Shown here: positions 45,455-59,300 of the stretch, one piece after another | Numbering within the stretch: the first letter of the stretch is position 1 | Layout: each line of letters starts with the position of its first letter | Source: Lunularia cruciata | Taxonomy: Eukaryota > Streptophyta > Marchantiopsida > Lunulariales > Lunulariaceae | NCBI GenBank assembly: GCA_948567375.1 | Contig: OX419756.1 | Coordinates: 51,598,333-51,662,332, forward strand | DNA: 64,000 nucleotides | Direction: 5' to 3' | Made by a program: the position numbers and the translations under genes | The notes under the pieces: generated by a model | Told to the model about the DNA's origin: nothing | What the model saw: the letters and a program-made list of their open reading frames with translations, nothing else | Database searches by the model: none

Positions 45455-46131
45455 TGTAACACCCATTTGTGCATGTGTGTGGTATTGTGATATTTAGCTT
45501 GGTATTACAAGTACTTAAGAGATATTATTTATATAGAGATAAAGGATGGTTCTATATTAGTCATGGTTAGCTAAAGTTAGTCATAGCTAAGATAGATGGG
45601 ACCTTACTTTAGAGGAAGTAGAAAAGATGAGCACCACTATTTTGGATTTTAGTGTGTTGACTTGGTATTATTCCTAGGTGTTTGGCTTTGGGGAAAGAGT
45701 TGAGAACTCTTGGGCCCGCAAGTCTTTTTGTTTTGGATTCTTCTTTAGTCCAAGGATAGCCCATGTGAAGGAATCCTTGCTTTAGTGGTTGGGTCAAGAT
45801 AAAGGGAATATGCCCATGTGAATGGATATTCCTTTCTACTTTTTGACTTTACTTGACTTTTAGTCTAGTAACTTGAGTTACTACGGTAATTAGTAACTTT
45901 GGTATGTAACTATTTCACAAGTATATAAACAAGGGGTGAGGAGGTACTCACCATCCTTTCATTTGCAACTATCTCTCTCATTGAGTTCTCTAGTGAGCAA
46001 TGTCTTGAGTCTTGGAGTGTTAGCCTTGGAGGAGTATGATGGAGTTCGGGTTCCTTGCCTTCTTAGTCCATGGTGCGCTACCATAATAGCCATCAAAGGT
46101 TCATCCTGAGTGAGAGACAGGCCGGCTCACA
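45455..46131 (+). repeat. 3' LTR of A5
   Basis: 677 bp after the polypurine-like GTCCGGGGGTAAA, followed by the GAGC duplication and the continuing gag of reverse A6. Confidence 0.93.
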
Positions 46132-48732
46132 GAGCACTCTCCCTTCTCATACTTGCTCTCAACCACATCTATGGATGCTATCTCCTTACCTATGTTTGGA
46201 TTAGGACCCACTTGGGTTTCACTACCTCCCTCTTTCCCTCTTTTGGCTCCCTCATAACCCCTTCCTCCATGGTAAGTGGAATTTGAGCAATTCCTTTGGA
46301 TATGGCATCTTCCTCCACAACAAAAACAATTTCTATCATTAAAATTATTGGCTGGTTGGCCTCCTCTATATGGAAATATTTCATAACTCCTACGCTCTCT
46401 CCCTACGTTCTGATCCACTTCTCTCTTCTCCCATAGTTGCACCACATTGATTTTGAGATCTGCAAGTTGTTTTATGATGGTTTGAAGTGGATCCTTTGGT
46501 GGAGGTGCAAATAATTGAAGCAACTACTACTTGTGATGCAACCCTTGCCACTAAAGTATCATAAGTTCCACCATACTTGTAGCCTTGAGGAGGATGCACA
46601 ACCTCCTTCACCACCAAATCACTCTCATCATCTTCTAAACTCTCCTCCATACGAATTGCGATCTTGATAGCTTCAACCTTGGAAGAAGATTTCTCATATC
46701 TCACCTTGCTTCTAATTTGTGGTCTCTACCCTCCCACAAAATTCTTGGTGAGCATGGCCCCTATGCCAATCATAGTAGTCTCCACATCATCCCCACCTTT
46801 CCTCAACATTATGCAAAATCTGCTCTCTAACTTTTCCACTCTTTCCACATAGACTCTCACTTTCTCTCCATCTCCTTGTTTGAGAAAGGTACCTTCACTC
46901 ATCAGTCTCTCATAACTCTTTTCTAGGATAAATTTCTCAATGAGTGCTAAAGTCAAAATTTCTCAAGACTCTTCTTCCACATCTCTCCTCTCTCTCTCTT
47001 GGTATTCTGACTCATACCATGTAAGTGCTGCATCCTCAAAGAAATTTGGTAATAATGAGTCCCACTCATTTTTCCTACTCTCATTGTTTCCTATGCAATC
47101 TCTCTTCAAGTCTCTCATAAAGGCCTCCACATCTTCTCCATCCTTGCCAAAGAAAACCGGAATTTTCCACATCTTAACCTCTCACTATCTTTCTTTTCTC
47201 CAAAAAAAATACTTTTCTTCTTTTTCTCTTTTCTTTTCTCTCACTTTATAGCTAATAGAGTATATACATGATTTACACCATCTGATAATAATCCACTCTA
47301 GGGAACACAAAAGGTTCAGGTTGCTCCAACATTTCTATAGCAACATCAAATCCTAGAGTGCATATTAATCTAACTCTCATGGATAGTTTATCCATAAGTT
47401 GAAAGATTATCTCCATCACTAATCTTGAGAACTAGCTGATGAAGGTGGTAGTATTTCTGTAGCTGTCCTAAGATTCTCTCCAAGATCCTTCAACAAAGTC
47501 TCCAAAAGTGCTTTTACTCCACTACACTCATGTCCTTTTGAAAGTCCTTCAACTCCACAAACCTCACACAACTCCTTGGTCTTAGATCTTCTCCCTCCCA
47601 ATCTTGGTGAAGAAGGTCCAACATGCAAACCCAAGTCAAGTAAGCCTCTCCTTTCCCTCAATCTCTTGCTCTCAAAAGTCAATGAACATGGACTTGCCTT
47701 ATGTCGCTTCTCTTCACATAGAAAGCAATTAGACTCACTCTTTCCTCCAAGAGGTGTAGATTTTTGGATCCTCTCAACACTCTCTTCAAATTCTATTGGA
47801 AACTCTCTTTTCCTCAAATCCACCCCTACAATCACCTCAAACCCTTAGGGAACCTTGCATTGTCTCAACTTCCACTCTTGGTGACCCTCCATGTTCCCAA
47901 GATGAATCTAAACACTCAAACATGCTTTTTGTTGATCTCAAACTCCTCATGCATGAGATCTCCACTTTGTAGAATTGACCCTTCCTCACAATTTCACTCA
48001 GATCTCTCAACAAGTATGTGAAAGTCCTTTGAAATTTTTCACACGTGATCAAAACTCCAGGGTATCACTCCCTGCAAACTTTCAGATCTTTTCATAGAGC
48101 CATTTGACCTAGACACCTTTCTATTCAGCACACATATTTCAGATTTGGTCTCAAAACCACCTCCTTCACTTCAAAAACTCATACCTCCCTGTGCAAGAAT
48201 GATCTCTCTCTAATTTTTGTGGCAGAAAGTAGAATACAATGCACTGCATTCTCTTAGAAATTTTCAGGAAAAAAAATTGAAAATTGAAGAAATGGCAGAC
48301 TCTGTACAATTCTCTAGAGAGCATGCAGTTGCGGGAGCAGTTTACCCTATCAACTTTCAAAAATTCTAACCCAGTGCGCATAGTAGCTTTCACAATAATT
48401 TTAAGTGTGCTAACTAAAAGATTACCCAAGCTATTATATGTAGAAATTTCAAGTCCAAATCTAAACTTAAGATTTTGCCCAAAATCTACAATTCACCTCA
48501 CACAATCTCTCAAATTCCTCTCATGTGTACAAGATGTACAAAATCACCTCAAAGATATCATAATGAACTACAGGGTATACAAATGGATCTTGGTTCTCTA
48601 ACATAAGTTCAGCCCTCTTCTTTCCTAATGTTCTCTCCAAGTGAGATCTCATAGCCTCCTTCTGCCTAATGTAGAATTGAACACAAAACATTATCTTGCC
48701 TTCTAGAGAGGTCTCGGCAACGGAACCAAAAA

Positions 48733-49424
48733 TATGAGCCGGCTTGTCTCTCCCTCAAGATGAACCTTTGATGGCTATTATGGTAGCGCACCATGGACTA
48801 AGAAGACAAGGAACCCCAACTCCATTATACTCCTTCAAGGCTAACACTCCAAGACTCAAGACATTGCTCACTAGAGAACTCAATGAGAGAGAGACATTTA
48901 CAAATGAAAGGATGATGAGTACCTCCTCATCCCTTGTTTATATACTTGTGAAATAGTTATGCACCAAAGTTACTAATTATTGGAGTAACTCAAGTGTCTA
49001 GGCTAAAAGTCAAGTAAAGTCAAAAAGTAGAAAGGAATATCCATTCACATGGGCATATTCCCCTAAGCATGTGGTCTTATCTTGACCCAACCACTAAGTC
49101 AAGGATTCCTTCACATGGGCTATCCTTGGACTATAGAAGAATCCAAAACAAAAAGGCTTGCGGGCCCAAGAGTTCTCAACTCTTTCCTCAAAGCCAAACA
49201 CCTAGGAATAATACCAAGTCAACACACTAAAATCCAAAATAGTGGTGCTCATCTTTTCTACTTCCTCTAAAGTAAGGTCCCCTCTATCTTAGCTATGACT
49301 AACTTTAGCTAATAATGACTAATGTAGAATAATCTTTTATCTCTACATAAATAATATCTCTCAAGTACTTGTAATACCAAGCTAAATATCACAATACCAC
49401 ACACATGCATAAATGGGTGTTACA
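48733..49424 (-). repeat. 5' LTR of A6
   Basis: 692 bp on the minus strand, starting TGTAACACCCATTT at 49424 and ending at 48733 next to the inverted primer site CGGCAACGGAACCA. Its partner LTR is not in the window. Confidence 0.88.
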
Positions 49425-52400
49425 GATCAAGCATGGCAGAGAGACTTAGCAGTCAAGCATGAAGAAGATGACAGATTGCGTGAGCTGGTATGAAGTGCGG
49501 AGATACAAAGTCACAATATGCGGAGGAGAAGAAGATGCTCACTGCTGAGTACAAAGATGAGCTGAAGGTGTATTGTGAAGAGCTGAAGGTAGAGAGATTG
49601 CGAGGGTATGAGTCGGAATCAGTGGGAGACGTAGTAAGAAAATTGAAAGCTATGCTGTGCACTAAGGCTGAAAGTTTGCATGACCTAAAGTTGCTTGTAT
49701 AAGAAACTCAGAAGAGGAGAGTTAAAGATGTAGATATGGATACTTTGCTGATCCGATTGAGGGAGAGAGTAGATCAAAAGATGTTAGAAGTAGGGGACAA
49801 CGTCAGTCTCAAATTAGATTTAGTCAATTCAGAGTTAGAAAGAATTGAGAGTAGTGTGACAGGGGAGAGGAAGTCCAATGTTGTAGACATCGGAATACAG
49901 GTGTCATCGGACTTATTATTAGAGACATTAGAGAGGAGAAGGTTAGGAGATAAAGAGTTAGATAAATCACTCCTTAGTGCAATTGTAGTTCCTAGTGAAG
50001 AAGTAGTAGAAGTAGTGAAGGAATTGGTAGAATTAGATGTACCTGAAGAAGGAGAAGTGATAGGAAGATCATCGAGTTTGAAAGCCAATGTTGAGGTAGA
50101 CATCGGATCGGAGTGAGTAACAATCTTGAAATAGGAAGAGGCAGATATGAAGAGATGGATTGTTAGTTTGGATCTATAGGTAGGAAGAGATGTTAGGAAG
50201 CGGTGCATAAGTAGGAAGAACTGCCATTTGCTTTAGTATTTAAGGGGAGCATTTGCAGTACTATGTTGTTCAGTATTTATATTTCTGAAGATAGATAAAG
50301 CAAAGTGCTGGTTTTCAGTGCTCATCGCTTGAGCTTAATTTTGATTGTGTTTATGTTTGTGAGTGTGTGGAGAATTTCAAAGTGCAAGTCAGTGTGTCTG
50401 TGGATGTTGGATCTACAGCCTTGATCTTAATTCTGTGTGTTTGATCCTGAGTGAAGTGCATCAGAGCAATGCCTTGATAGATTTGAGAGGAATTGTAGTG
50501 TTGGTAGTATTATGCATTTGTGAGTGCAACACGACGTTGATGTGAAGCAATTTTGATCAAGGAAGTTGTGCCTTCAGTGGAGGGGTGTCTGACAACCCGG
50601 CAAATATCACTTTTGCGGTAATCGAGTAAGTAAAGTTCGTTCCTGCAGAGATACGAGTCAGAAATGTCCAAATACAAAGTCAAACAGTAACATGTAGTTC
50701 TTCTTGGTTGCGTCTTTAACCTCTCAGGTAGAAACCACACCCAGAAGAGAGTAACAAGCACTGACTCGCAGTCTTGTCACAAATTCACACTCCATAATCA
50801 CAACTCCATCAAATCTTTCCAAACAATCTTGATTGTGATGATTCAGGCTCTCCCAAAAATGGCACTTCATTGCAAAATGACTTTGCCTCAGAATTGTGTT
50901 CCAACCCTCTACTGAAGGTACAACTTCCTTGATTGAAATTGCTTCACATCAACTTTGCACTGCACTCACAAATGCAAAATACTACCAACACTACAATTCC
51001 TCTCAGATCTGTCAAGGCATTGCTTCAATTGCACTTCACTCAGGATCAAACACACAGAATGAAGATCAAGGCTATGGAATCCAACATCCAACAAGCACAC
51101 TGACTTGCACTTTGAATTTCTCCAAACACTCACAAACACAAGTACAACGTTGATACTCGAAATCAAGCTCAAGCGACGAGCACTACTTCACAGCACTTTG
51201 CTTTATCTATTCTCAGAAATAATGAGCACTAAACAACATGATACTGCAAATGCCTCTCTTAAATAGTGAAACAATCGACAGTTATCTTCCTAATACACCT
51301 CTTCTTAATGACTCTACAAATCTACAGATCTGAAATGACAATGCAACCTTTCATATCCGTCTATTCAAATCTCAAATCGGTTTCTACTCCAATCCGATGT
51401 CTACCTCGTCTTCGGCTTTCAAACCCAAACCCAAAGTAACTTTACTTCCTAATATTTTGTCCTCGGGTTTCAAAACTTCCAATTTCTCCACTAATTCTAA
51501 CACTTCTCCTTCCTGATCTGCAATTCATATCATAATTAAACCTTCTAAATCTCTATCTCCGACCCACTCTTCTGTAAGGTGTCAAATGTCAAATCCGAAG
51601 ACACCTGCACTTCTATCTCTCTTACCTCGGGTTTAACTACTATCAATTCCTTTACTAATTCTACTGTGTCATCATCAAGAATTGTAATTGAAAGCATGGG
51701 TACACTATCTACACCTTCAATTTGTAACACACTTTCCCCTAATCACTCAGGTAACTCACCCGAAGACACTTACTATCTGATCCTGCACTTCGGGTTTACT
51801 GACTACTGCTACTTTTTCTTCAATTCATGTTCCATTTTCAATTAGAATTGAAATTGAAGTCATGGGTATTATAACTATCTTCTTTCCCTACTCTAACTTT
51901 CTCTTATGCTTCTCGGAAGATTCCCAAAGTCACCTTCACTGCACTCTGAGGTCCGACTTCCTTGGATTTAGTCGGTCATCTTAGTCTTGAGGCAAAGTCT
52001 TTAGACCCGAAGTCATGTAAACCCGAAGTCCGAAGTACAAAGTCCGAAGTCACATTGACCCAAAGACACTTTGACCCGAAGTACATCTACTATAGAAACT
52101 TCAAATGCTTGTAACTTCTTCTACAGACCTCCAAACTTTGCGATTTTGGTGGCAACGGAAAGCTCTGAATGAGACGCTTGTAATGAAATATAGCATGCTT
52201 GATTTGAACGTGTAGTCACTGAGATATGGCCCTCGCAAGAATCCTGACCTGCAACTTCTATTTCTCCTTCGGGTTTGCCCTCCTTCAACATCTGATCCAA
52301 GTTTTTCCCTCCTCTGACACAAAGTAAGCTTCTTTGGGTTTGATCCAGTCCAAATCCTCCTTCCTCTTACACAAATTTGACTTCCTTGGCTTGATCAAAA

Positions 52401-52825
52401 CACAAGTTTCCACTCATTTCTTCTCCATTTGGTTTCAATTTGGTTTCAGCAAGGCACTTTTTCTTCAAAACTCGTCCAAAATGAAAAATGTAGGTATCAC
52501 AGGGTGGAACATAATTTTGAGGTGAAATTGTTCTTTGCAATGAAGTGTTGTCTTTGGGAGAATCTGAATCATCACAATCAAGGGTTGTTTGGACAGAATT
52601 TGCTATGTTGTGATTACGTGTGTGTGTGTATTCATGACAAGTCAAGATTGTGAGCTTGTTACTCTCTTTTGGGTGTATTTTCTACCTGAGAGATTAAAGA
52701 AGAAACCAAGAAGAACTACATGTAACTATTTGACTTTGTATTTGACCAATTCTGAATTGTATCTCTACGGGAACGAACTTTACTTACCTGATTACCGCAA
52801 AAGTGATATTTGCCGGGTTGTCACA
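49425..52825 (+). mobile_element. B5: right part of a family-B unit, split by a short B copy
   Basis: Begins abruptly at the A6 LTR, in the coiled-coil part of the B protein (GATCAAGCATGGCAGAGAG, matching B6 near 58507). It runs to the short B insertion at 50588 and resumes at 52502 to end CCGGGTTGTCACA at 52825. Coiled-coil pieces lie at about 49490-50116. Its left part would lie beyond the A6 insertion, outside the window. It is closer to B6 than to B2. It is inserted in the LTR of A7. Confidence 0.8.
50588..52501 (-). mobile_element. Short-form family-B unit, reverse, nested in B5
   Basis: 1914 bp with a perfect 5-bp duplication GGGTG (50583-50587 and 52502-52506). On the minus strand it starts TGTGATACCTACATTTTTC and ends at the B right-end sequence. 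It matches B1 over its full length, including the left part that differs from the long forms, and has no main B frame. This is a B unit inserted in another B unit. Confidence 0.85.
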
Positions 52826-53207
52826 ATTCACATGGGCATATTCCACTAGCATGTGATCTTATCTTAACCCAACCACTAAGTCAAGGATTCCTTCACATGG
52901 TTTTTCCTTGGACTATAGAAGAATCCAAAACAAAAAGGCTTGCGGGCCCAAGAGTTCTCAACTTTTTCCTCAAAGCCAAACACCTAGGAATAATACCAAG
53001 TCAACACACTAGAATCCAAAATAGTGGTACTCATCTTTTCTACTTCCTCTAAAGTAAGGTCCCCTCTATCTTAGCTATGACTAACTTTAGCTCATCATGA
53101 CTAATGTGGAACCATGCTTTATCTCTATATAAATAATATCTCTCAAGTACTTGTTATACTAAGCTAAAAAGCATAATACCACACACATGCCCAAATAGGT
53201 GTTATAC
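52826..53207 (-). repeat. A7: partial family-A LTR, reverse
   Basis: About 380 bp of reverse family-A LTR, from ATTCACATGGGCATATTCC to the inverted LTR start (AGGTGTTATA). The left part of the LTR lies beyond B5, which inserted in it. The right end abuts reverse gag sequence of A8, so A7 was inserted in A8. Confidence 0.75.
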
Positions 53208-54183
53208 TATTGCATTCTCAAAGAAATCTGGTAATAATGAGGCCCACTCATTCTTCCTCCTCTCATTGTTTCCTATGCAAGCTATCTTGAAGTCTCTCAT
53301 AAAGACCTCCACATCTTCTCCGTCCTTGCCAAAGAAAACCGGAAGTTTCCACATCTTAATCCTTCACTATCTTTCTTTTCTCTCAATTTCTTTTCCTTTT
53401 CTTTTCTTTCACTCTATAACTAATAGAGTATGTACAAGACTAACACCATTTGAGAGTAATCCACTTTAGGAAACACAAGAGTTTCAGGTTGCTCCAACAT
53501 TTCTATAGCAACATCAAATCCTAGAGTCAATATTAATATAATTTTCATGGATAGTTTATCCATAAGTTGAAAGATTATCTCTATCACTAATCTTGAGAAC
53601 TAGCTAATGAAGATGGTAGTATTTCTGTAGTTGTACTCAGACTCTCTCCAAGATCCTTCACCAAAGTCTCCAAAAGTGCTTTTACTCCACTACACTCATG
53701 TCCTTTTGGAAGTCCTTCAACTCCACCAACCTCACACAACTCCTTGGTCTTAGATCTTTTCCCTTGCAATCTTGGTGAAGAAGATCTAACATGCAAACCC
53801 AAGTCAAGTAATCATTTCATTTTGTTCAATCTCTTACTCTCAAAGGTCAATGGACATGAACTTGCCTTATGGCCCTTTTCTCCACATAGAAAGCACTTAG
53901 ACTCACTCTTTCCTCCAAGTGGTGTAGGTTTTTGGATCCCCTCAACACTCTCTTCAAATTCTATTCTCAACTCTCTTTTCTCAAATCCACTCCTACAATC
54001 ACCTCAAACTCTTAGGGAACCTTGCAAAGTCTCAATTTCCACTCTTGATGACCCTCCATGTTCCCAAGATAAATCTAAACACTCAAACATGCTTTTTAAT
54101 GCTCTCAAACTCCTCATGCATGAGATCTCAACTCTACAAAATTGACCTTTCCTCACAATATCCCTCAAATCTCTCAACCGGCC
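53208..54183 (-). mobile_element. A8: fragment of an old reverse family-A element
   Basis: Reverse gag start (about 53350-53208), spacer, zinc-knuckle ORF region (about 54050-53587) and part of the leader, cut by A7 on the left and by A9 at 54184 on the right. It is heavily decayed and probably the oldest visible layer of the nest. Confidence 0.75.
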
Positions 54184-54873
54184 TGGAAAACCCATTTGTG
54201 CATGTGTGTGGTATTGTGATTTTTAGCTTGGTATTACAAGTACTTGAAAGATGTTATTTATATAGAGATAAAGCATGGTTTTACATTAATCATGATTTGC
54301 TAAAGTTAGTCATAGCTAAGATAGAGTGGACCTTACTTTAGAGGAAGTGGAAAAGATGAGCATCACTATTTTGGATTCTAGTGTGTTGACTTGGTATTAT
54401 TCCTAGGTGTTTAGCTTTGAGGAAAGAGTTGAGAACTCTTGGGCCCGCAAGCCTTTTTGTTTTGCATTCTTCTATAGTCCAAGGAAAACCCATGTGAAAG
54501 AATCCTTGACTTAGTGGTTAGGTCAAGATAAGATCACATGCTAGTGGAATATGCCCATGTGAATGGATATTCCTTTCTACTTTTTGACTTTATTTGACTT
54601 TTAGTCTAGTAACTTGAGTTACTACAGTAATTAGTAATTTTGGTACGTAACTATTTCACAAGTATATAAACAAGGGATGAGGAGGTACTCAATATCCTTT
54701 CATTTGCAACTATTTCTCTCTCATTGAGTTCTCTAGTGAGCAATGTCTTGAGTCTTGGAGTGTTAGCCTTGGAGGAGTATGATGAGTTGGGGTTCCTTGC
54801 CTTCTTAGTCCACGGTGCACTACCATAATAGCCATTAGAGGTTCATCTTGAGTGAGAGACAGGCCGGCTCACA
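54184..54873 (+). repeat. 5' LTR of A9
   Basis: 690 bp, with a family-A LTR start that is less well kept than in other copies, and the usual end GGCCGGCTCACA followed by TTTTTGGTTCCGTTG. Confidence 0.85.
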
Positions 54874-56317
54874 TTTTTGGTTCCGTTGTCAAGACCTCTC
54901 TAGAAGGCAAGATAATGTTTCGCGTTCAATTCTACATGAGGCAGAAGGAGGCTATGAGAGCTCACGTGGAAAGAACATTAGGAGAAGAGATGACTGAACT
55001 TATGTTAGGGAACGAAGATCCATTTGTATACCCTATGGTCCATTATGATGGCTCTGAATTGATTTTGTACATCTTGTATACATGAGAGGATTTGGAGAGA
55101 TTGTGTGAGGTGGATTGCAGATTTTGGGGATTAAGGTGATTTTGGGCAAAATCTCAAGTTTGAGATCTGGACTTGAAATTTCTACACATGATAGCTTGAG
55201 TTGTCCTTCAGTTATCACACTTGAAATTGTTATGAGAGCTATTATGCGCACGAGGCTATAATTTTTGAAAGTTGATAGGGCAAACTGCTCCTGCAATTAC
55301 ATGCTCTCTCAAAAATTGTACAAAGTCTAACATTTCTTTATATTTTCAGTGGATTAATGTGAGAATTTTCAAGAATATTTGGTCCATTGTATCCTACCTA
55401 TTGACGCAAAAATTACAGAGAGATCATTCTTGAGTAGAGAGTAATGAGGTTCTAAAGTGAAGGGGGTGGTTGGTTTTTAGACCAAATCTGAAATATGTGT
55501 GCTGAATAGAAAGGTCTCTAGGCTAAATGGCTCTATGAAAAGATCTAAAATTTTGCAGGGAGGGACTATTTGGAGTTGGAATAAAGTGTGAAAAATTTCA
55601 GAGGACTCTCACATACAAGTTGATAGATTTGAGTGAAATTGTCAAGAAGGGTCAATTCTACAAAGTTGAGATCTCATGCATGAGGAGTTTGAGAGCAACA
55701 AAAAGCATGTTTGCGTGTTTAGATTCATCTTGGGAACAAGGAGGGTCATCAAGAGTATAAATTGAGACTATGCAAGGCTCCCCAAAGGTTCAAGGTGATT
55801 GAAAGGGTGGATTTGAGGAAAAGAGAGTTGAAAATACAATTTCAAGAGAGTGTTGAGAGGGTCCAAAAACCTACACCACTTGGAGGAAAGAGTGAGTCTA
55901 AGTGCTTTCTATGTGAAGAGAAGGGACATAAGGCAAGTTCATATCTATTGACCTTTGAAAGAAATAGGTTGAGGGAAAGGAGAGGCTTACTTGACTTGGG
56001 TTTGCATGTTGTACCTTCTTCACCAAGATTGGGAGGGAGAATATCTAAGACCAAGGAGTTGTGTGAGGTTTGTGGAGTGGAAGGACTTCTAAAAGGACAT
56101 GAGTGTAGTGGAGTAAAAGCACTTTTGGATACTTTGGTGAAGGATCTTAGAGAGAGTCTTAGTATAGCTATAGAAATACTACCATCTTCATCAGCTAGTT
56201 CTCAAGATTATTGATGGAGAAAATCTTTCAGCTTATGGATAAACTATCCATGAGAGTTAGATTAATATGCACTCTAGGATTTGATGTTGCTATAGAAATC
56301 TTGGATCAAACTGAACC

Positions 56318-59300
56318 TGTGGTACCCACATTTTTTGTTTTTTAGGATAGGTAGTATTTAAGAAACGAAGTAAGCACGAAAAAGTCAAATTGCGGACAAA
56401 GAATAGATGGAAGTAACTTCGGAGGAAAGCCAAAGAAGCTGACATCGGATCTGATGATAGAGGTACTCGGAAGAGGAGTACGCCGGGAACAGTCCGAAGA
56501 TCACCGTCTTCGGGTTGGAAAATGCAAGAAAGACAAAGACCGTTTAACAACCTCTGTACGTGGCAAGAAAGTACATTTCAAGAAACGGCAGGGGCAGGAG
56601 AATTATGTCTTGACAGTGACCGGGAGTTCACGCAGAAGAGAGAAAAGCACTGATGAAATTGATTGAAGAATGACTACAGTTCGGGGCAATATAAAATTGC
56701 AACTGCGGAGGAGGAATTTGAACACTCTGAGTAAATTTCCAATCCCTTTGAGTAGTCATCCTGCAATAATGCGTGTCCGAAAGCCCGTCAAGAGTGAAAT
56801 TTTCCAGAACCCTGAGGGAGTTAGAGTGTCTCATCCAGGAGAGGGTCTGATCTTCCAACAGCGTAGAACAAGAGAACAAATCATGGCAAATAAGGTAGCC
56901 AACGCGCTGGCAGTGAGAGGTTTGGCAATCTGAAGAGTAGATGTAGTAGCCAGGATCGAAGTCTTGGTAAGACTTTGGATTACCTTTTTAGCATGGAATT
57001 GGAATTTCAGTTTCTCGAGAGTGATGGCAGAAATTGTTGCCAGTAATTGTGAGGAGGGTCCCGAGGTGGAGGGGAAGAGAGGCAATCTGGCTCGATGGAC
57101 TGAGTCGGATTGGAGATTAGTATTGGGGAGAGAAGCAGGAGAGCCAATAGGGGTCACCTTCTATCGGAAGTGTGATGCTGCAGAGGAGACGACGGAGATT
57201 CATAACTCGTTTTTTGCTCCAAGAACTACGAATGGTTACAAGGTGGAATCCTATCGGGACCCAATCCAAAGAAGTATCGTGGGAAAGATGATGGCCATGT
57301 TCAAGCCAAAGCGAACGACCTATGTGACCATGCAGCAGGCAGTCTTCTTCCATCAGATGTTTGCAGGAGTACTAGTGAATTGGGCGAAGTGCTTCCATCA
57401 CCAAACAAGGCAGATGGTGGTGAATTGGAGAATGGGCTCGCCACGGCATTATTTTGCACCGTTCAAGGCTCATTTCTACTTTGGGCTGAACTTGCTGTCC
57501 AAAGACAAGCGTCATCATATGGTCTCGCACATGCACCCTGACTTGAGACGCAAAGCAGACAAAGAGGAGCGTCAGTATATGCTTCATCTGCAAGCGAATG
57601 ATGAGTACTTTGCAAGGACAAGACAGTGGAAGATTGAAGATGTTGCCAGTCTGAAGACGAAGAAGCAAAGTAGACCCGAAGAAGCCAAATCATCGCCCAT
57701 CCAACGCAAGACTCGGAGGCTGATGTTGAAGACTACTAACGTCATAAGAAAGGCATCATCAAGATCAGAGTTGGATGAAGAAATTGAGTCGCAGGAAGAC
57801 TTGGAAGAAGAAGAGCTCACATTGAAGAGTGAGGAGTCTGGGAGCAACAGTGAGGGAGAGCCAGAAGTCCAGCAATTGGTGGTGGTAAGTGAAGCTGGTC
57901 AGGCAATGGTGGAGAATATGTCAAGACCAGAGGAGGAGGTAGAGAATCTCACGGGGCCCAGTTCAAGAAGCAAAGATGAAGACAATGCTGACGCAATGAA
58001 GATACAAAGATCGCAACTTCGGATGAAGGAGCCGATGATAGAAGGGACGACTCCATACGAAGATGGCAAGGAAGAAGAAGAAGACTTCATCGGGATAACA
58101 TATTTGACAAAGGTGGTCACACCATTACTGGAGCTGTTGAAGGAACATCGTAGAGAAATTCCCCAAGATCGCAGAAAGGAGATGAATGAGCTGCAAATGG
58201 TGAAGTATCTGTTGAATGAAGTGACGGAGCTGCAGGAGCATCAAGTCCAAAGAAATAAAGAAATTGAAGATCTTTGGAGGTAGGAAGACTCGAGGAAGAA
58301 AACGTTGAGTGTGCTACAAGGAAGCTGCGTAGAGAAAGAGAAAGAATTGCAGAAGCAAGCCGGAGAATTAAAGGAGCAAGCGATGTGGCTGAGCAAGATG
58401 AAGGAGGAAGTGAGTGATGTGCACATCGAAAACATTCATCTGAAGGCGATGACCATTGTGATGGAGCAAGAGTTGGACAGCTTGAAGAAGAGTGCCGTAG
58501 CAAAAGATCAAGCATGGCAGAGAGAGTTGGCGGCCAGACAAGAAGAAGAAGAGCAATTGCGGGAACTTGTCAAGAGTGAGGAGAAACAGAAGATGCAGTA
58601 TGCAGAGGAGAAGAAGATGCTTGCTGCGGACTACAAAGACGAGTTGAAGATGTATCAAGTGGAGTTGAAGGTAGAACATTCTCAAGATATGCATCGGAAC
58701 CAGTAGGAGACATTGCAGGGAAATTATGAGCACTCTTAAGCACGGAGGCTGAAGGAAGATTGGAAGAAGCTCGTCTGCATGAGTTGGAGTTACTTGTGCA
58801 AGAGACTCAGAAACGGAAAGCCAAAGACGTGAATATGAACACCTTGCTAATCTGGTTGAGAGAACGCGTAGATAGGAAAATGTTAGAAGTAGAAAACAAT
58901 GTTAGTCTTAGACTGGATTTAGTCAATTCGGAGTTAGAGAAAATTTGGAATATTGTGATAGTGGAAAAGAAACCCGATGTCGTAGACATAGGAGTACAAG
59001 TGTCATCGGACTTGAGGATTGACACATTAGAGAAGAGTGGGTCGGGAAATAAGAGTGTAGATAGATTATTTGTGAACTCAATTGAAGATTGTAGTGAAGA
59101 AGTTGTAGAATTAGTGAAGAAATTAGTAGAATCAGTCATACCCGAAGAATGAGAAATAGTAGGAAGATCATCGGGTTTGGAAGCCAATGAAGGGGTAGTC
59201 ATCGGATCAGAATAAACATTGATTTTAAGATAGGAAAAGGCAGATATGAAACGATAGATTGTCACTTGGGATCTGTAGGTAGGAAAAGATGTTATGAAGC

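Larger units (their letters stand above)
38337..46131 (+). mobile_element. A5: nearly intact young family-A element
   Basis: 7795 bp with 677-bp LTRs (38337-39013 and 45455-46131) differing at about nine positions by eye (about 1.3%). It has a perfect 4-bp duplication GAGC (38333-38336 and 46132-46135). Structure matches A2: tRNA-Asp-like primer site, 77-codon leader frame (38992-39225), zinc-knuckle ORF (39874-40347), gag-pol region (40580-45406) and polypurine-like tract. It is broken, with about two breaks in gag-pol. It is inserted in gag of reverse A6. Confidence 0.93.
38260..49424 (-). mobile_element. A6: reverse family-A element, split by A5
   Basis: Reverse family-A sequence. The 5' LTR is at 48733-49424, the primer site at about 48713-48732, the leader, then the zinc-knuckle ORF on the minus strand (about 47835-47419). 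The gag start is at about 47172, with gag continuing left to 46132 and again at 38336-38260 beyond A5. B3 lies to its left. Its pol is not found next to B3. A0 (1-2841), on the same strand and carrying the end of pol, probably is its far end. A fossil with many breaks. It is inserted in B5, which resumes at 49425. Confidence 0.85.
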
